DNA of 46,976 bases. It comes from Angelobacter sp036502105. Its GTDB lineage: Bacteria; Acidobacteriota; Terriglobia; Terriglobales; Acidobacteriaceae. Positions 15,492-23,683 of the stretch are shown here, piece after piece (the first letter of the stretch is position 1; the number at the start of each line of letters is the position of its first letter). The translations under genes were made by a program, and so were the position numbers. The notes beneath the pieces are model-generated. The model did no database searches. It saw only the letters and a list, made by a program, of their open reading frames with translations, and was not told the origin of the DNA. Where the stretch lies: contig DASXZE010000251.1 in NCBI GenBank assembly GCA_036502105.1, forward strand, positions 1 to 46,976. The letters run 5' to 3'.

Positions 15492-16211
15492 ATGTCCTCA
15501 GTTGCCATTATCCGTTCCGTTGTTGAACGCCGCCTACCCGGTGCTCTCACCGTCTATGAACGTCGGACGCTAGAGGTCTTTCCAACCGGAATTGCTGCCA
15601 TTGATCGTGAGGCGGGCGGTATTCCCAAGGGTGCTTTGACACAGCTCTGCGCTCCGGTTGGCGTAACATCAGGTAGAACGACTCTATTGCTATCGCTACT
15701 GGGACAAGCCACGGGTAAGGAACAGTTCTGTGCCTTGGTGGATGCCAATAATTGTTTCGATCCTGAATCGGCAGATGCAATGGGCGTCTGCTTGTCCCGC
15801 TTGCTTTGGGTGCGGTGCAAAGAGTATGGCATGAAGTCTGTCGAGCAGGCATTTAAGGCCGCCGACATCCTGATACAAAATGGCGGCTTCGGCGTAATCG
15901 CCATCGACATGGGCAACGTGGACGAAAGGCTAATCAGAAAAATCCCGCTCACCACTTGGTTCCGATTCGCCCGCGTCCTGGAAAAGCTACCGACCGCGCT
16001 CGTGATAACGCTGCCGTACTCTGCTGCTCAAAGTTGTTCTGCGCTGACGCTCATCATGGATGGCGCTGCGGAATGGTCGGGGTCCAGAGCGGCATCGCAT
16101 ACACAACTGATCTCGGGTGTGAACTTCAATATTCACATTGGCCGCACCCGCACAAAGAAGCCGGTACAAAGTGCAAGGAACAATTTCACCGTAAGACCGC
16201 AATGGGCGTGA
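15492..16211 (+). CDS. imuA: ImuA-type RecA-like protein
   Basis: The 239-residue product is the first gene of an imuA-imuB-dnaE2 mutagenesis cassette. In the family, ImuA is a RecA/SulA-like accessory needed for damage-induced translesion synthesis. Visible features are the N-terminal LEVFPTGIAAIDREAGGIPK, typical of RecA-fold proteins, and a degenerate Walker A (GVTSGRTTL, the Lys replaced by Arg). The Walker B-like strand is GFGVIAIDMGNV. The C-terminal tail is basic (IGRTRTKKPVQSARNN). The stop is 3 bases before imuB, so the two are translationally close. Confidence 0.88.
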   Translation: MSSVAIIRSVVERRLPGALTVYERRTLEVFPTGIAAIDREAGGIPKGALTQLCAPVGVTSGRTTLLLSLLGQATGKEQFCALVDANNCFDPESADAMGVCLSRLLWVRCKEYGMKSVEQAFKAADILIQNGGFGVIAIDMGNVDERLIRKIPLTTWFRFARVLEKLPTALVITLPYSAAQSCSALTLIMDGAAEWSGSRAASHTQLISGVNFNIHIGRTRTKKPVQSARNNFTVRPQWA

Positions 16212-16214
16212 ATC

Positions 16215-17735
16215 ATGTTTGGCTGCATTCACGTTCCCGACTTCGCTGTGCAGGCGGCATTGTTGCGCGAGTCAAAGTCTATCCCCCTGGCTTTATTCGA
16301 TGGCCCTGAATCTCTATTGAAAGTTATCGCCTGTAACTCGCCGGCTAGAGCTGCCGGCGTCAGCATTGGCATGTCAAAGCTGCAAGCTGAGGTCTGCGGC
16401 GTGACTTTGAGAAGGCGCGTTCAGAAACACGAGGGCTTGGCGCAAGCTGCGTTGATTGATTGCGGCTATAACTTCTCACCGCACATAGAAGTCACCAATC
16501 CAGGAACAGTAACCATCGACCTCATTGGCTCTGAACGTCTGATGGGAACCGGCAGGACTATAGCACAGCTCATTCTGGGTGAAGTAACAAAGGGCAGCTT
16601 TGAGAGTAACGTGAGCATCGCCGCGAATCCTGATACTGCCCACTATGCTGCACGAGGTTTCAAGGGAATCACGATCATTGAGCCAGGTCACGAGGCCCAG
16701 CGATTAGGGATATTGCCGGTCGGGGTCTTGGGATTGGAACCTCATGTTCAGGATGTATTGCACGCCTGGGGCATCAAGACTCTCAAAGCTCTGGGTGCAC
16801 TGCCTTCCATTGAGCTGACTGAAAGACTGGGACAATACGGTTTACATTTGCAGCGGCTGGCTAGAGGCGCTGTCATGCGTGAGCTGGTGCCCGCCGCGTT
16901 GCCACCATCATTTGAAGAAAGCACAGACCTAGAAGAGCCGATTGATCTCTTGGAACCGCTGGCCTTCGTTCTCAATTCCTTGTTGGAACAAATTATGAAC
17001 CGGCTGATTGAAAAATCACTGGCCACAGATCAGATTCAAATAGAGCTAACCTTGGAACTCAGTTCAGATTGTGATGTAAATGCGCCGATGTGCAGTCCAG
17101 CTCTTTCTACGTATCAGCGCACGATTAAACTGCCGGTGCCAACCCAGGACGTCAAGATACTTCTTAAGCTGGCCCAGCTCAATCTCGCTGCTCATCCGCC
17201 ACACGCTTCGGTAAAGAAGATAAAGATTGAAGCAATACCAGCCCGCGTTCGCTATACACAGGCTGGATTATTTCAGCCACTAGCGCCGGAACCGGCGAAG
17301 CTGGAAATCTCAATGGCCCGCATCCGTGCCTTGGTGGGCGAAGCGGATTCTCTGAATCGGCAATTGGTCGGCTTCCCAGCCCTTCTTGATTCACATCGCC
17401 CAGATCATTTCCAGGTTACGCCGCCAGCCACCAAATACCGTGACGGACAGCCATCAGCAAAGCTGGCATTGCGAAGATTCCGCCCGGCCATACCTGCACA
17501 AGTTGAGGTGAGCGCAGAGCAAGCGCCGGTCTGGATTGGATTCTCGCGTAGGAAAAGCCGTGTGCTTCATGCGTCCGGTCCATGGCGTAACAGCGGCGAG
17601 TGGTGGGATGCGGCGGGCGAGTGGAAGAGAGATGAATGGGATGTACACATAACACTAGACGGGTGCGCAGCTCTTTATCGAATATTCCGTGATCTCATGA
17701 CGCGAAGCTGGTTTGTTGATGGGGTTTATGACTGA
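16215..17735 (+). CDS. imuB: ImuB, inactive Y-family polymerase-like protein
   Basis: The 506-residue protein shares the DinB/UmuC fold but lacks the acidic residues that make such enzymes polymerases. The N-terminus reads MFGCIHVPDFAVQ instead of an IDxDxF motif, and the SIDE region reads VTIDLIGSERL. Family knowledge assigns it the role of hub, linking the beta clamp, ImuA and DnaE2. A helix-hairpin-helix region (LHAWGIKTLKALGALPS), a little-finger-like domain and a C-terminal extension follow. The C-terminus ends RSWFVDGVYD, as in many ImuB proteins. The gap to dnaE2 is 3 bases. Confidence 0.92.
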   Translation: MFGCIHVPDFAVQAALLRESKSIPLALFDGPESLLKVIACNSPARAAGVSIGMSKLQAEVCGVTLRRRVQKHEGLAQAALIDCGYNFSPHIEVTNPGTVTIDLIGSERLMGTGRTIAQLILGEVTKGSFESNVSIAANPDTAHYAARGFKGITIIEPGHEAQRLGILPVGVLGLEPHVQDVLHAWGIKTLKALGALPSIELTERLGQYGLHLQRLARGAVMRELVPAALPPSFEESTDLEEPIDLLEPLAFVLNSLLEQIMNRLIEKSLATDQIQIELTLELSSDCDVNAPMCSPALSTYQRTIKLPVPTQDVKILLKLAQLNLAAHPPHASVKKIKIEAIPARVRYTQAGLFQPLAPEPAKLEISMARIRALVGEADSLNRQLVGFPALLDSHRPDHFQVTPPATKYRDGQPSAKLALRRFRPAIPAQVEVSAEQAPVWIGFSRRKSRVLHASGPWRNSGEWWDAAGEWKRDEWDVHITLDGCAALYRIFRDLMTRSWFVDGVYD

Positions 17736-17738
17736 CCT

Positions 17739-20700
17739 ATGTATGTGGAATTACATTCTCGTTCGGCATTCACTTTTTTGGAGGGCGCTTCTCAACCGGA
17801 AGTTCTTGCGCTAACTGCTGCTGAACTCAACATGCCAGCAATGGCGTTATTGGATCGTGACGGCTTCTATGGTTCGACACGTTTCCACATGGCCGCCCAG
17901 AGGACCGGCATCCGTGCTCACGTTGGAACTGAGCTGAGCATTGCCGGTGAATCAGGCACAGTGAATTATCCGCTGCTCTGCGAATCACAGCTTGGCTACC
18001 AGAATCTTTGCCGACTAATCACACGTACCAAACTGCGGGTGCCCAAACACTCTGCAAGTTCCGCTCAGCTTAGTGAACTGGAAGAGCGTGCGGATGGCCT
18101 GATCTGTTTGACCGGAGATGAGCACGGACCGCTTGCCCATGCGCTACGCAATGGCGGGATGAGCGCCGGTCGCGATCTGCTGGCGAAACTCATCTCCGTG
18201 TTTGGCTACAGCAACGTGTATGTTGAGCTTCAACGTCACTTCCATCGGGAACAAGAGCAGCGTAATCAGTGCGCAATTGCATTAGCGCGAGAGCTGAATC
18301 TTCCATTGCTGGCAACGAACGGTGTCAGCTACGCCACCGTAACGGGCCGCGAACTGCTGGACGTGTTCACTTCCATAAAGCACAAGAGGCGACTTGAAAC
18401 TGCCGGGCGTTTGCTGACAGGGAATGCAGAGCGTCACATTCGTACACCAAAACAGATGGCCCAAATATTCGCAGATGTGCCTGATGCTATTGCTAACACG
18501 GCTGAGCTGTCCTCACGATTGCAATTCACGCTCAAAGACCTGGGTTATAAGTTTCCTAATTATCCGGTGCTGCATGGCGAGACCATGGATTCATTTCTGT
18601 ATGCCCGGACGTGGGAAGGTGCCCGTAGAAGATACCAGCCGATCACAGACCGCGTGACAAGCCAGCTCGACCGTGAATTGAAACTCATCGCTCAGCTTGG
18701 ACTCGCCGGGTACTTTCTGATCGTTTGGGACATTGTGCGCTTCTGCAATCAAAACGGCATTCTTGTGCAGGGAAGAGGTTCAGCAGCTAATAGCGCAGTC
18801 TGCTATTCCCTGGGTGTTACTGCCGTTGATCCAATCGGCATGGATTTATTGTTTGAAAGATTTCTGTCTGAAGAACGTGGGGAATGGCCGGACATAGACC
18901 TAGACTTACCCAGCGGCGACGACCGTGAGAAAGCGATTCAATATGTCTATCAGCGCTATGGGCAACTGGGTGCGGCCATGACGGCAAACGTCATTACATA
19001 TAGAGGACGGCTGGCCGCTCGTGAAGTCGGAAAGGTCTTCGGCTTCGACACGGAAACACTGAATCGGTTATCCGCAATGGTCGGCAACTTTGAATGGCGA
19101 GGACCGAACGACAGGTTCGATAAACATTTTACGACCGCTGGCCTAGAACTGACTCAGAAGCGAATCGCAAAGTATCTTGATCTCTGTATGCGCGTTCAGG
19201 ATATGCCACGTCATCTGAGCCAGCATAGCGGCGGCATGGTGATCTGCCAGGGTCAGCTTGATTCCGTGGTGCCGTTGGAGCCTGCAACGATGCCGAACAG
19301 AGTTGTTTGCCAGTGGGACAAAGATGATTGTGCTGACTTGGGTATTGTGAAGGTCGATTTATTGGGGTTGGGCATGATGGCGGCTTTGAAGGACTCAATA
19401 ACACTGATCCGCGATCACTATGGCGAAGAAGTTGATCTAGCACATCTCCCGCAGAACTGCCCGGACATTTATGGCGTGATCCAAAAAGCGGACACCATAG
19501 GTATGTTCCAGATCGAGAGCAGAGCGCAAATGGCGTCGTTGCCGCGTAACAACCCAGAGAAGTTTTACGATCTGGTGACGCAGGTGGCGTTGATTAGGCC
19601 GGGGCCGATCACTGGTGCAATGACAGCACCGTATCTAAAGCGCCGGCAGAAGAAGGAACTAGTCACATATCCTCACCCATCGCTGAAGTCAGTTTTAGAA
19701 CGCACCCTTGGTGTACCGCTGTTCCAGGAGCAGCTTCTGAAGATGGCCATGATCTGTGCCAGCTTTACGGGCGGCGAGGCGGAAGAATTGCGGCGGGCAT
19801 TGGGGAACAAGCGTTCAAAGCAAAGAATGATGGAAGTAGAGATCAGGTTGCGCAATGGAATGACACATAACGGCATCGCGCCCAAAGCTCAGGATGAGAT
19901 TGTTCAGTTCATCACCAGTTTCGCACTGTACGGATTTCCTGAGTCACATTCAGCAAGCTTCGCTCTTATCGCATATGCCAGCGCGTTCCTGAAAGTCCGG
20001 TACTTGGCTGCATTCACGGCGGCGCTTTTAAATAATCAGCCCATGGGATTTTATTCAGCAGCAACACTCGTAAAAGATGCGCAGCGACACGGACTTAGAG
20101 TGAAGCCTATTGATGTGACGTGCTCCAACTGGGATTGTTCACTGGAAAAAGTGGATGGAAAGATCGTGATGCGTATCGGATTACGTTACCTGCGTGGCTT
20201 GCAGCAGATCGTTGGTGAATTCCTGGTTGAAGCAAGGCAACAACGCCAGTTTGGCTCCATTGAAGAACTGGCCCGGCGAGTGCCGGAGTTGAGCCAGACG
20301 AACTTGCGGATGCTGGCCCAGATCGGCGCTCTGAACAACATCAGTACTGGTACTCAATTGAACCGGCGAGATGCGCTTTGGCAGGTTGAGAAATCTGGAA
20401 AGAAGATTGGCAGGCTGTTGGAAGGAATTGTAGACCAAGATGCGGCTTCACCGCTGGCACGAATGAATACTGAAGAGCGTTTGGTATCAGACTATTACGG
20501 AACAGGATTAACAACTGGGCCGCATCCGATGTTTTATAGACGCGAAGAAATGCGCAGCCTGAATATCCTATCTGCCGGAGAGTTGAGGGCAATCAAGCAC
20601 GGAAGGAGAGCTACGGTTGCCGGAGCAGTGATAACACGGCAACGGCCAGGCACTGCAAGTGGACTGATCTTTTTAACGATGGAAGATGAAACTGGATATT

Positions 20701-20879
20701 CAAATGTGATCGTGATGCCACATGTTTACGAAAAGTATCGGCGGGCCGTTTTGGAGCCAAAGTTTATTCGTGTGTTCGGCACTGTCCAGAATCAGGATGG
20801 GATTGTACATTTGCGGGCTGACCACATTGAGGCGTTACAGGTCAGCGCAGCTCAGGTGGCATCCCACGACTTTCATTAG
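17739..20879 (+). CDS. dnaE2: Error-prone DNA polymerase III alpha subunit DnaE2 (ImuC)
   Basis: The 1046-residue catalytic subunit performs damage-tolerant synthesis with ImuA and ImuB. An N-terminal PHP domain begins YVELHSRSAFTFLEGAS. The polymerase palm shows GRGSAANSAVCYSLG (~350) and WPDIDLDLPSGDDRE (~385), with the catalytic acidic residues intact. The finger and helical region includes QHSGGMVICQ and YGFPESHSASFALIAYASA. The C-terminal OB-fold domain includes GLIFLTMEDETGYSNVIV. Length is normal and no lesions are seen. A remnant of a second, diverged copy lies at 3626-3766. Confidence 0.95.
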   Translation: MYVELHSRSAFTFLEGASQPEVLALTAAELNMPAMALLDRDGFYGSTRFHMAAQRTGIRAHVGTELSIAGESGTVNYPLLCESQLGYQNLCRLITRTKLRVPKHSASSAQLSELEERADGLICLTGDEHGPLAHALRNGGMSAGRDLLAKLISVFGYSNVYVELQRHFHREQEQRNQCAIALARELNLPLLATNGVSYATVTGRELLDVFTSIKHKRRLETAGRLLTGNAERHIRTPKQMAQIFADVPDAIANTAELSSRLQFTLKDLGYKFPNYPVLHGETMDSFLYARTWEGARRRYQPITDRVTSQLDRELKLIAQLGLAGYFLIVWDIVRFCNQNGILVQGRGSAANSAVCYSLGVTAVDPIGMDLLFERFLSEERGEWPDIDLDLPSGDDREKAIQYVYQRYGQLGAAMTANVITYRGRLAAREVGKVFGFDTETLNRLSAMVGNFEWRGPNDRFDKHFTTAGLELTQKRIAKYLDLCMRVQDMPRHLSQHSGGMVICQGQLDSVVPLEPATMPNRVVCQWDKDDCADLGIVKVDLLGLGMMAALKDSITLIRDHYGEEVDLAHLPQNCPDIYGVIQKADTIGMFQIESRAQMASLPRNNPEKFYDLVTQVALIRPGPITGAMTAPYLKRRQKKELVTYPHPSLKSVLERTLGVPLFQEQLLKMAMICASFTGGEAEELRRALGNKRSKQRMMEVEIRLRNGMTHNGIAPKAQDEIVQFITSFALYGFPESHSASFALIAYASAFLKVRYLAAFTAALLNNQPMGFYSAATLVKDAQRHGLRVKPIDVTCSNWDCSLEKVDGKIVMRIGLRYLRGLQQIVGEFLVEARQQRQFGSIEELARRVPELSQTNLRMLAQIGALNNISTGTQLNRRDALWQVEKSGKKIGRLLEGIVDQDAASPLARMNTEERLVSDYYGTGLTTGPHPMFYRREEMRSLNILSAGELRAIKHGRRATVAGAVITRQRPGTASGLIFLTMEDETGYSNVIVMPHVYEKYRRAVLEPKFIRVFGTVQNQDGIVHLRADHIEALQVSAAQVASHDFH

Positions 20880-20896
20880 CAGTACACTGTTCATAA

Positions 20897-21066
20897 ATGG
20901 CAAAGAAGAAAACAGTTCCGGCAACAGCGCTCAAAGGATGGACGGCCATTGCCAAGTTTCTGAGCACCAGTCTCGCGTCTGCCCAAACTTGGCCAGGCAG
21001 GGAATGCCTGTGAAGCGCGAGGGCGATTCGCTACTGCTAATCCCACTGAAATGCGGGCACGTTTAG
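20897..21066 (+). pseudogene. Small helix-turn-helix protein gene, frameshifted
   Basis: The ATG at 20897 opens MAKKKTVPATALKGWTAIAK, 17 bases after the dnaE2 stop. The first frame ends at 21013. Adding one G within ACTTGGCC would restore TWARQGMPVKREG, the wing of small excisionase/MerR-like DNA-binding proteins. Similarity is lost after KREG, and the restored frame ends at 21064-21066. The identical deletion is found in the 1701-1850 copy, so the lesion predates the duplication. Confidence 0.75.
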
Positions 21067-21082
21067 GCCAGCAATCCCACAT
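20933..21082 (+). repeat. 150-bp repeat, copy 2
   Basis: This is the partner of 1701-1850, with about four differences in 150 bases. It covers the helix-turn-helix remnant and ~16 bases beyond its stop. Sequence on both sides differs from copy 1. Confidence 0.88.
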
Positions 21083-21447
21083 CCCGAACCTGCATCGCTG
21101 TTGAAAATGAACCTGAAGTCTTGCTGAGTGCCATCGCACAGGCCGCCAATCGCCTGTCCGCCTGAATTGAGGAGCAAAGACTATTGGTGTAGTCCTTCGT
21201 AAGCTTGTTCGGCCTTTTGTATGCGCTGACTGGATCGTGCACGTCCGCTGGGCTGCCGCCAAGGTAGATAACGCTCTTGCGTATCTTGAAGGATGCTGTT
21301 TCTATAGTGATTGGGCATTAAAATTCTACTGGCATACGGTTCGATTATCAGACACAACCGACAGCCAAAATGAACGACCAATGGCGGCCATTTTAGAACT
21401 GCCAGTCACCGAAAAACCACGTTCCATTTCGAACGGGCGTAGCGGCT
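21083..21447. other. Non-coding stretch between HTH remnant and inverted repeat
   Basis: Only short frames without signals or recognisable families are present. The stretch has the mixed character of recombined remnants. I cannot identify any source gene. Confidence 0.4.
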
Positions 21448-21464
21448 CCCAAGATAAAAAGGAG

Positions 21465-21576
21465 AGGGCCAGTTTGGTTGAACCGGCCCTTATTGGGTGA
21501 CGAGTAAAACGGCTCACGTTCCTGAGCTGTTTTAGTCGCCCATCATACGCCTGCAAAATATGATGCTTGTTTTTTT
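21465..21576 (+). ncRNA. Cluster of three hairpins ending in a T run
   Basis: Three stems occur in 112 bases: AGGGCCAGTT/AACCGGCCCT (21465-21490), AAAACGGCTCA/TGAGCTGTTTT (21506-21533) and CATCATA/TATGATG (21541-21565). The last is followed by CTTGTTTTTTT. The last hairpin plus T run looks like an intrinsic terminator. The arrangement could be a small RNA or a terminator cluster. The first two stems are kept in the left repeat copy; the third is poorly conserved there. Confidence 0.35.
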
Positions 21577-21699
21577 GTGACGATTGGTTCGATGCCAGAC
21601 GCATGACGTATTTTGCCGTGCATCCTATTATCTGAGTTTAGTATGGTGCTTCGCTAGTCGATGTGGCATACGGACTCAAGCAAAGATAATTATGCGTTT

Positions 21700-21731
21700 C
21701 CGCATGTCTCATTCATCCTAGGGGCATGCGG
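21700..21731. promoter_or_regulatory. Conserved palindrome/hairpin in the receiver leader (right copy)
   Basis: CCGCATGTCT pairs with GGGGCATGCGG, about 85 bases before the receiver start. Compared with the left copy, a T-A pair has become T-G and a C-G pair has become T-G, so pairing is kept while sequence changes. Confidence 0.6.
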
Positions 21732-21815
21732 ACTTTTAATCCGTGCAATACAGAAAGCACAGGGGAATAGGATGAACGCTACCTTTCCCTGGTTTTCAAA
21801 TGGAAAGAAGGAATC

Positions 21816-22175
21816 GTGATCCATCCCAATATATTGTGCGTAGGCTATGAACCTTCTCTTCTTGAAACTCGTTCCATGATTTTGCGTCAGGCCGGGTACG
21901 TGGTGCATGAAGCTTCAATACTGGCGGTCGCTTTATCGTCGATGGAATCAGACTTTATCGACGGTGTTCTCATCTGCAATTCGATTCCTCGAAAACAACA
22001 AGAGTGGTTTGTCACCCAGGTCACGAACAAGCGCCATATGCTGCCTATCCTGTGTGTCAAGAATCATCTCTTCGAGCAGTCTGCTAAGGGATGCACCGGA
22101 GTCGATGGGGAACCCGACGCTCTATTGGCCGCTCTTGGACGTGCGATAGGCGGGACTGCAGTAAGAACCGCTTAG
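21816..22175 (+). CDS. Degenerate receiver-like protein (119 aa), intact copy
   Basis: The GTG start at 21816 follows AGAAGGA. The product opens MIHPNILCVGYEPSLLETRS, as a receiver beta1/helix1 would, but without the acidic pair. The beta3 end is IDGVLICNSIP, with no phosphorylatable Asp. The beta5-like strand LPILCVKNH keeps the Lys. There is no output domain. It is the intact parent or sister of the chimera at 11501-11962, and a more distant paralogue of the receivers at 12983 and 31367. Its function is unknown; a phosphorylation-independent adaptor is the simplest inference. Confidence 0.75.
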   Translation: MIHPNILCVGYEPSLLETRSMILRQAGYVVHEASILAVALSSMESDFIDGVLICNSIPRKQQEWFVTQVTNKRHMLPILCVKNHLFEQSAKGCTGVDGEPDALLAALGRAIGGTAVRTA

Positions 22176-22263
22176 CATCCGTCATCCAACATCCGCAAAT
22201 TTAGTTGAAAAAGGCTGGTTAATGCTGACGAGGCCCAGCCCTTGAATACATGCGGCTTTAATT

Positions 22264-23278
22264 CTACGGTTGGCCCTTGCCGCCGCCAGCTCCGTAAATG
22301 TTTCCTGTGGTGAAGCTTGCGTCTTCGGCGGCGAGCTGCACAAAGATAGACGCTAGTTCGGCCGGTTGACCCGGTCTGCCGAACGCTGAATCGCTGCCAA
22401 ACTTCGTGTACTTTTCCGTCTGAGCACCACCGCTTATCTGAAGTGGCGTCCAGATCGGGCCGGGAGCCACACCATTGATGCGAATTCCTTTGGGGCCGAG
22501 CTGTTTAGCTAATGACTTCACAAAGTTCATGGTGGCAGCCTTCGTCTGGGCGTAGTCGTAAAGATCGGGTGAAGGGTCATAAGCCTGCTCGGATGTGGTG
22601 GCAATGATCGCGGAACCTGGATTGAGGTGTGGCAGAGCAGCGCGGATGATCCAAAACGGTGCGTAGATGTTAGTCTTCATGGTCCAATCGAAGAGTTCTG
22701 TGGTGAGGTCTTGAATGCTCGGCACGGAATGCTGGCGTCCAGCGTTGGATATAACAACGTTCAGCCCCCCAAGTTTGGAGACAGCTTCGGCCACCAGGCG
22801 CTTGCAGAAAGCTTCCTCGCGGAGATCACCTGGAATGGCAACGGCGTTGCGGCCAGCTTTGCGGATAAGCTCCATTACCTCACGGGCATCTTGTTCTTCC
22901 GCAGGCAAATAATTGATGGCTACATCGGCACCCTCGCGGGCGTAAGCGATCGCCGCTGCGCGTCCCATTCCGGAGTCACCGCCCGTAATGAGAGCTTTAC
23001 GACCCAGCAGGCGACCCGAACCTTTATAGCTGTTCTCGCCATGATCGGGACGAGGCTCCATCTTGCTGGCGAGACCTGGCCACGGCTGAGGCTGCTCTTT
23101 GAAAGGCGGCTTCGGATATTTGGTGGTCGGATTTTGAATCGGCTGCGCGGTGGAGCTTTCCGAATGTACTTTGCGCAAATGCGGGAATGGTTGAGCCGGT
23201 AGCTATCGTCGCTAGTCCAACGCCAATGCCGCCCACTACTTGACGGCGAGAAAGTAACTTTTCATCATGAATGCTCAT
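22264..23278 (-). pseudogene. SDR oxidoreductase with Tat signal, frameshifted after the signal
   Basis: The first frame (23278 to ~23175) encodes a twin-arginine signal peptide: MSIHDEKLLSRRQVVGGIG, then an AFAQ cleavage region. The catalytic domain continues in another frame, from ~23178 (possible TTG start) to 22264. It shows PPFKEQPQPWPGLA, the Rossmann motif ITGGDSGMGRA, NNAG-like SNAGRQHS, and the catalytic Ser and YAQTK. Relatives are often single proteins with this Tat-like signal followed by the KYPKPPF segment, so a one-base indel near 23150-23178 has split the gene. If the internal TTG is used, a cytoplasmic enzyme could still be made. Confidence 0.82.
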
Positions 23279-23683
23279 CGGAATCTCCTGCGCATGTGAA
23301 GGTACTGGATCACCAGGAGTTGCACGAGAGATGGTAATAGGCTGCCTTTATTCGACAGTGCATCAGGCTTCACTTCTCCTGCTAATATTCACTCTTGGCT
23401 CTTACGGTTGTTGGAGCAGGCCTGCAGGAGAGCACAGCACGTTGAGCGCTATGAAATGGCAGGATACGGCTGATGGGAGGCGGCATAAAAGAGGCTAAAC
23501 GAATGACCTCGTGTTTTGTAAGCGAAATGAGGTTTCTATGCTTCTGCGTCGCTGGAGTCTCATTCCTGCTTGGCAATCAGTCCCTCTCGGCATGGTTCTT
23601 ATTGCCCACATTAATTATGCGACAACCCGTAGCCTCGCATCTGTCTCTTACCACAGTAGTTCTTAAAATTTATTGTCCCCGTT
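23279..23683. other. Intergenic region upstream of the fdh operon
   Basis: No convincing gene is present. Frames here are short, and one contains a hydrophobic run (FLCFCVAGVSFLL) but no recognisable family. The promoter of the fdh operon and that of the SDR gene should lie here. Confidence 0.4.

Larger units (their letters stand above)
21448..22154 (+). repeat. ~0.7-kb inverted repeat, right copy
   Basis: It matches 11648-12357 in inverted orientation. This copy carries the intact receiver gene and its leader. Together the pair brackets the BON/receiver A pair, the metal transporter and the imuA-imuB-dnaE2 operon. Confidence 0.9.

Noticed and set aside
23580..23630. Sigma-54-type promoter upstream of the fdh operon
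   Set aside because: GG and GC elements exist but their spacing is wrong for the required GG-N10-GC.
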